DNA of 21,849 nt from Elysia marginata (taxonomy: Eukaryota; Mollusca; Gastropoda; Plakobranchidae), in contig BMAT01012409.1 in NCBI GenBank assembly GCA_019649035.1, forward strand, positions 84,344 through 106,192, in the 5' to 3' direction. This document shows, piece by piece, positions 20,064 through 21,849 of the stretch; positions within the stretch are counted from its first letter, which is position 1; each line of letters begins with the position of its first letter. The translations under genes and the position numbers were made by a program. Below the pieces are notes generated by a model. That model was not told the origin of the DNA and made no database searches. It worked only from the letters and a program-made list of their open reading frames with translations.

Positions 20064-20329
20064 TGGTACCTTTTTTTAATTTACAGTGTTGAATTTCAAT
20101 GTCTCCTCACACTTTTTGACCTTGGTAATACTTACAAGACACATAGAGACAAAGTTACCAAGATAAAACCTCAGCTGGAGTGAGCTCTAGATATCAAGTT
20201 TTTTGTCAAGATATATATGATGATGATGAGGACAGACCTAAATGGAATAACCCTTCGACTCCATTCGAATCTCAACATCAACCAATCTTTGTGTCAAATC
20301 AAAAACAAAACAAGAAGCAGATCACGCAG

Positions 20330-20488
20330 TCATTCTCCTGAGCTCCTCTCGGCTGTCTCTTTAGCGTCACCCTTTTGATCTGCTCCCTTGGGCTGGTTAT
20401 GAGAGGCAGATGAAGGGCTGCGGTTTTTCAGAACAAGCTCCACTAATTCCGGAATTGACATATTCACTTCATATTCCAAGGGGTTGAC
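20330..20488 (-). CDS. APPBP2: APPBP2-like gene, terminal coding exon (C-terminal 52 residues plus stop)
   Basis: Read on the minus strand, a CTGAC branch-like site and TTTCAG acceptor precede an open frame that begins VNPLEYEVNMSIPELVELVL and ends GE-stop (TGA at 20332-20330). It joins in phase 0 to the exon at 21007-21164. From memory, the vertebrate APPBP2 tail follows the same order after its last TPR-like block: a short acidic linker, a helix of the type EEVVQSFL, then a Ser-rich end. The final 30 or so residues (KNRSPSS to the stop) are hydrophilic, low in complexity and probably disordered, so similarity there is not expected. The family has TPR repeats, binds the basolateral sorting signal of amyloid precursor protein, associates with microtubules, and serves as a CUL2 ubiquitin ligase substrate receptor. 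The identity rests mainly on the upstream exon. Confidence 0.82.
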   Translation of the reverse strand, partial: VNPLEYEVNMSIPELVELVLKNRSPSSASHNQPKGADQKGDAKETAERSSGE

Positions 20489-21006
20489 CTGAAACATGAC
20501 AAGTCAGCTTGTGAGTCGGTGGCATTACATACAGTCGAGTACGCATAATTCAAACCAAGATAACTTGAATTCTTGTTTAAATTAAACTATGTTTAAATTA
20601 CCGATCTTATTTCTCTTTTAGTTTTATAAAATATACTGTTCAGTTGAAATATAAATAAGTCAAAGTTAAACTTTCTTTGCACAAAGTTTACAATATCCAG
20701 GCTGGACTGTAATTCTCTGCAATAAAAAAGCCTTGAAAACAGTCAAATAAAACAGAATTCGATGAAGCATTCTTACATTCTTAGTTGTTGATATTTTGTG
20801 CAGCACCATTTTTCAACAGCTCTCAAGCTTTAACAATTGCTTGAAACAATAATAATCTAATAAAGATTTAAGTGGAAAAATTGTTTGGGATGTGGGCCAG
20901 ATTAAGGGCAAAATAAGGATCAGGGTGCCTGGGTTCAAAAGGCTAAAGAACAGCAGACACTAATACAATTTGGATGTGTCTATCTGCATTCATACCGCTC
21001 ACATAC
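20489..21006 (-). other. Last intron of the APPBP2-like gene
   Basis: A 518-nt GT-AG intron in transcript sense, starting GTATGTGAG and ending with a CTGAC branch-like motif about 15 nt before TTTCAG. It is AT-rich, with no coding potential or repeat that I can recognise. Boundaries come from the continuous phase-0 junction between the two exons. Confidence 0.8.
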
Positions 21007-21164
21007 CTCTTTTGCCAAGTGAGCATCCCTGATGACTGACCACCGATTGATGATCTCATTGTAGTGGTTAGCCTTAACAAACTCTCCACGCTGAGTGTAG
21101 AGCCGCACCAAGCCTCGATAGTCATACTCCAATCCACTATAACCCTCACCAAACAGCTCCCGCA
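21007..21164 (-). CDS. APPBP2: APPBP2-like gene, penultimate coding exon
   Basis: This 158-nt exon lies between a long T tract plus CAG acceptor (21165-21166) and a good donor (GAG/GTATGTGAG, GT at 21006-21005). It supplies two bases of a split codon and then 52 codons. The protein reads (V)RELFGEGYSGLEYDYRGL, VRLYTQRGEFVKANHYNEI, INRWSVIRDAHLAKE. The block FGEGYSGLEYDYRGL followed by LY, a G(E/N)..K...Y(H/N) stretch and W..(I/L)RD matches what I remember of the last TPR-like repeat of vertebrate APPBP2. Intron phases are 1 on the 5' side and 0 on the 3' side, and the downstream intron is 518 nt. Earlier exons, with most of the roughly 585-residue family length, must lie beyond the window. 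Symbol given from recalled family sequence, not from a search. Confidence 0.88.
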
Positions 21165-21849
21165 CTGAAAAAAAAACAATGACATCAAGAACTGCTATGG
21201 ATTTGATGGATAAAACATCCAAAAAAAAAAAATCAAACCTCAAAATCAGACATCATGGGTGGGAGCATGAAATCTCAAAAAGCCTGCAGGCTGCTCAATT
21301 TTTTGCCCCCAATCTTACAAAAGCCTTCAGAGTCTGCATGTAATCTACCGGTATATCTATCTTTTATATGTGGCAGTGTGTCCATATCCATATTGCCATT
21401 GGATGCAAAAAATTTTACCCAGCACCACGACTGCACTAACCAGATACATTTTTGTGATGGTATAGAAATTTTTTTTCTAGCATCCTGTTACTGAGAGTTG
21501 TTTAGCTGCCATACATTTTCAATAAAGTACAATGTACCATTTTTGTTACAATTAACTTTAGTTCATCTCAAAAAGTGATGGCTATCCAGTAACACCTAAT
21601 GCTTACATTTTACAAACTGTCTTAAAACAAGATGTCTTATCTGATTCCAACCACAGGTAGATTTGACTAACTTGAAAATAGAGCAATGGCCAATTTTGTA
21701 AATATTACTTTAAACATAATTCATAATATTAACATTCAGTATGCCCACTACCTGCAGTAAAGCTAATTATCATTACTTTTATAGGAAGCCCATATTTGGA
21801 TGTTCCTTTGCTTTCATCTAGATTTCACTGACTTGATGAATTTACATTG
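21165..21849 (-). other. Part of an upstream APPBP2-like intron, running off the window
   Basis: The stretch ends in transcript sense with a long T tract and CAG acceptor at 21165-21166. I found no further exon up to the window edge: no open frame here shows TPR-like composition together with splice signals. A local A run lies at 21221-21231. A TACCGGTA palindrome (21347-21354), a word frequent in this window, is also present. Confidence 0.6.

Larger units (their letters stand above)
15650..20329 (-). other. Putative long 3' UTR of the APPBP2-like gene
   Basis: About 4.7 kb downstream of the TGA stop lacks any credible coding exon on either strand. Over most of it the + strand is A-rich, so the transcript sense is U-rich. 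The bias weakens or reverses in the T-rich + sequence below about 15250. The longest open frames here are under 90 codons with no recognisable domain. Vertebrate APPBP2 mRNAs, as I recall, also have a multi-kilobase 3' UTR. A candidate poly(A) signal lies at 15674-15669. The exact end is inference, and an earlier poly(A) site is possible because other TTTATT words (AATAAA on the minus strand) occur, for example near 15948. There is also an 11-G run at 16045-16055 (C-run in the transcript). Confidence 0.5.

Noticed and set aside
1-21849. Bacterial-type features: CRISPR arrays, operons, phage, toxin-antitoxin genes
   Set aside because: Introns, LINEs, SINEs and a GPCR show a eukaryotic genome; no regularly spaced repeat-spacer array is present.

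Overview
The window reads as a piece of animal (eukaryotic) nuclear genome, most likely a mollusc and perhaps a gastropod. It has AT-rich spacer with many microsatellites, an intronless class A GPCR, spliced exons, decayed LINEs and tRNA-derived SINEs, and frequent short words such as ACATGTA and TACCGGTA. The mollusc assignment is inference; no species can be named from the sequence alone.

Layout. Positions 1-3110 are gene-poor spacer with a CTAG-rich stretch, a (GA)n tract and a decayed tRNA-derived SINE. Positions 3174-4613 (+) encode a complete 479-residue seven-transmembrane receptor of the rhodopsin class, in one uninterrupted and relatively GC-rich exon. Positions 4614-7430 are spacer with a short hairpin and a complex GA/GATA tract. 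Positions 7567-9420 (-) hold a decayed LINE that keeps ORF1 and the endonuclease part of ORF2 but stops at a (TGA)n repeat before any reverse transcriptase. A CAGAGA-type minisatellite follows at about 9813-10175, then an 832-base assembly gap (10614-11445). A second SINE lies at about 11622-11910. A second LINE endonuclease scrap, of a different clade, lies at about 13940-14405 (-).

The right-hand end belongs to a minus-strand gene. Two exons (21007-21164 and 20330-20488) encode the C-terminus of a protein that I recognise as the animal APPBP2 family (TPR protein, APP-binding protein 2, CRL2 substrate receptor). The rest of the gene lies beyond 21849. About 4.7 kb downstream of its stop codon (20329 to about 15650) is gene-free and mostly A-rich on the + strand, therefore U-rich in transcript sense. 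It is best read as a long 3' UTR ending near an AATAAA at 15674-15669.

The receptor and the APPBP2-like gene have no evident functional link. I see no operon-like or defence-type system here. The points most worth a second look are the receptor's unusual class A signature positions, the LINE that lost its 3' rather than its 5' end, and the putative long APPBP2 3' UTR with a Pumilio-type site overlapping the candidate poly(A) signal.
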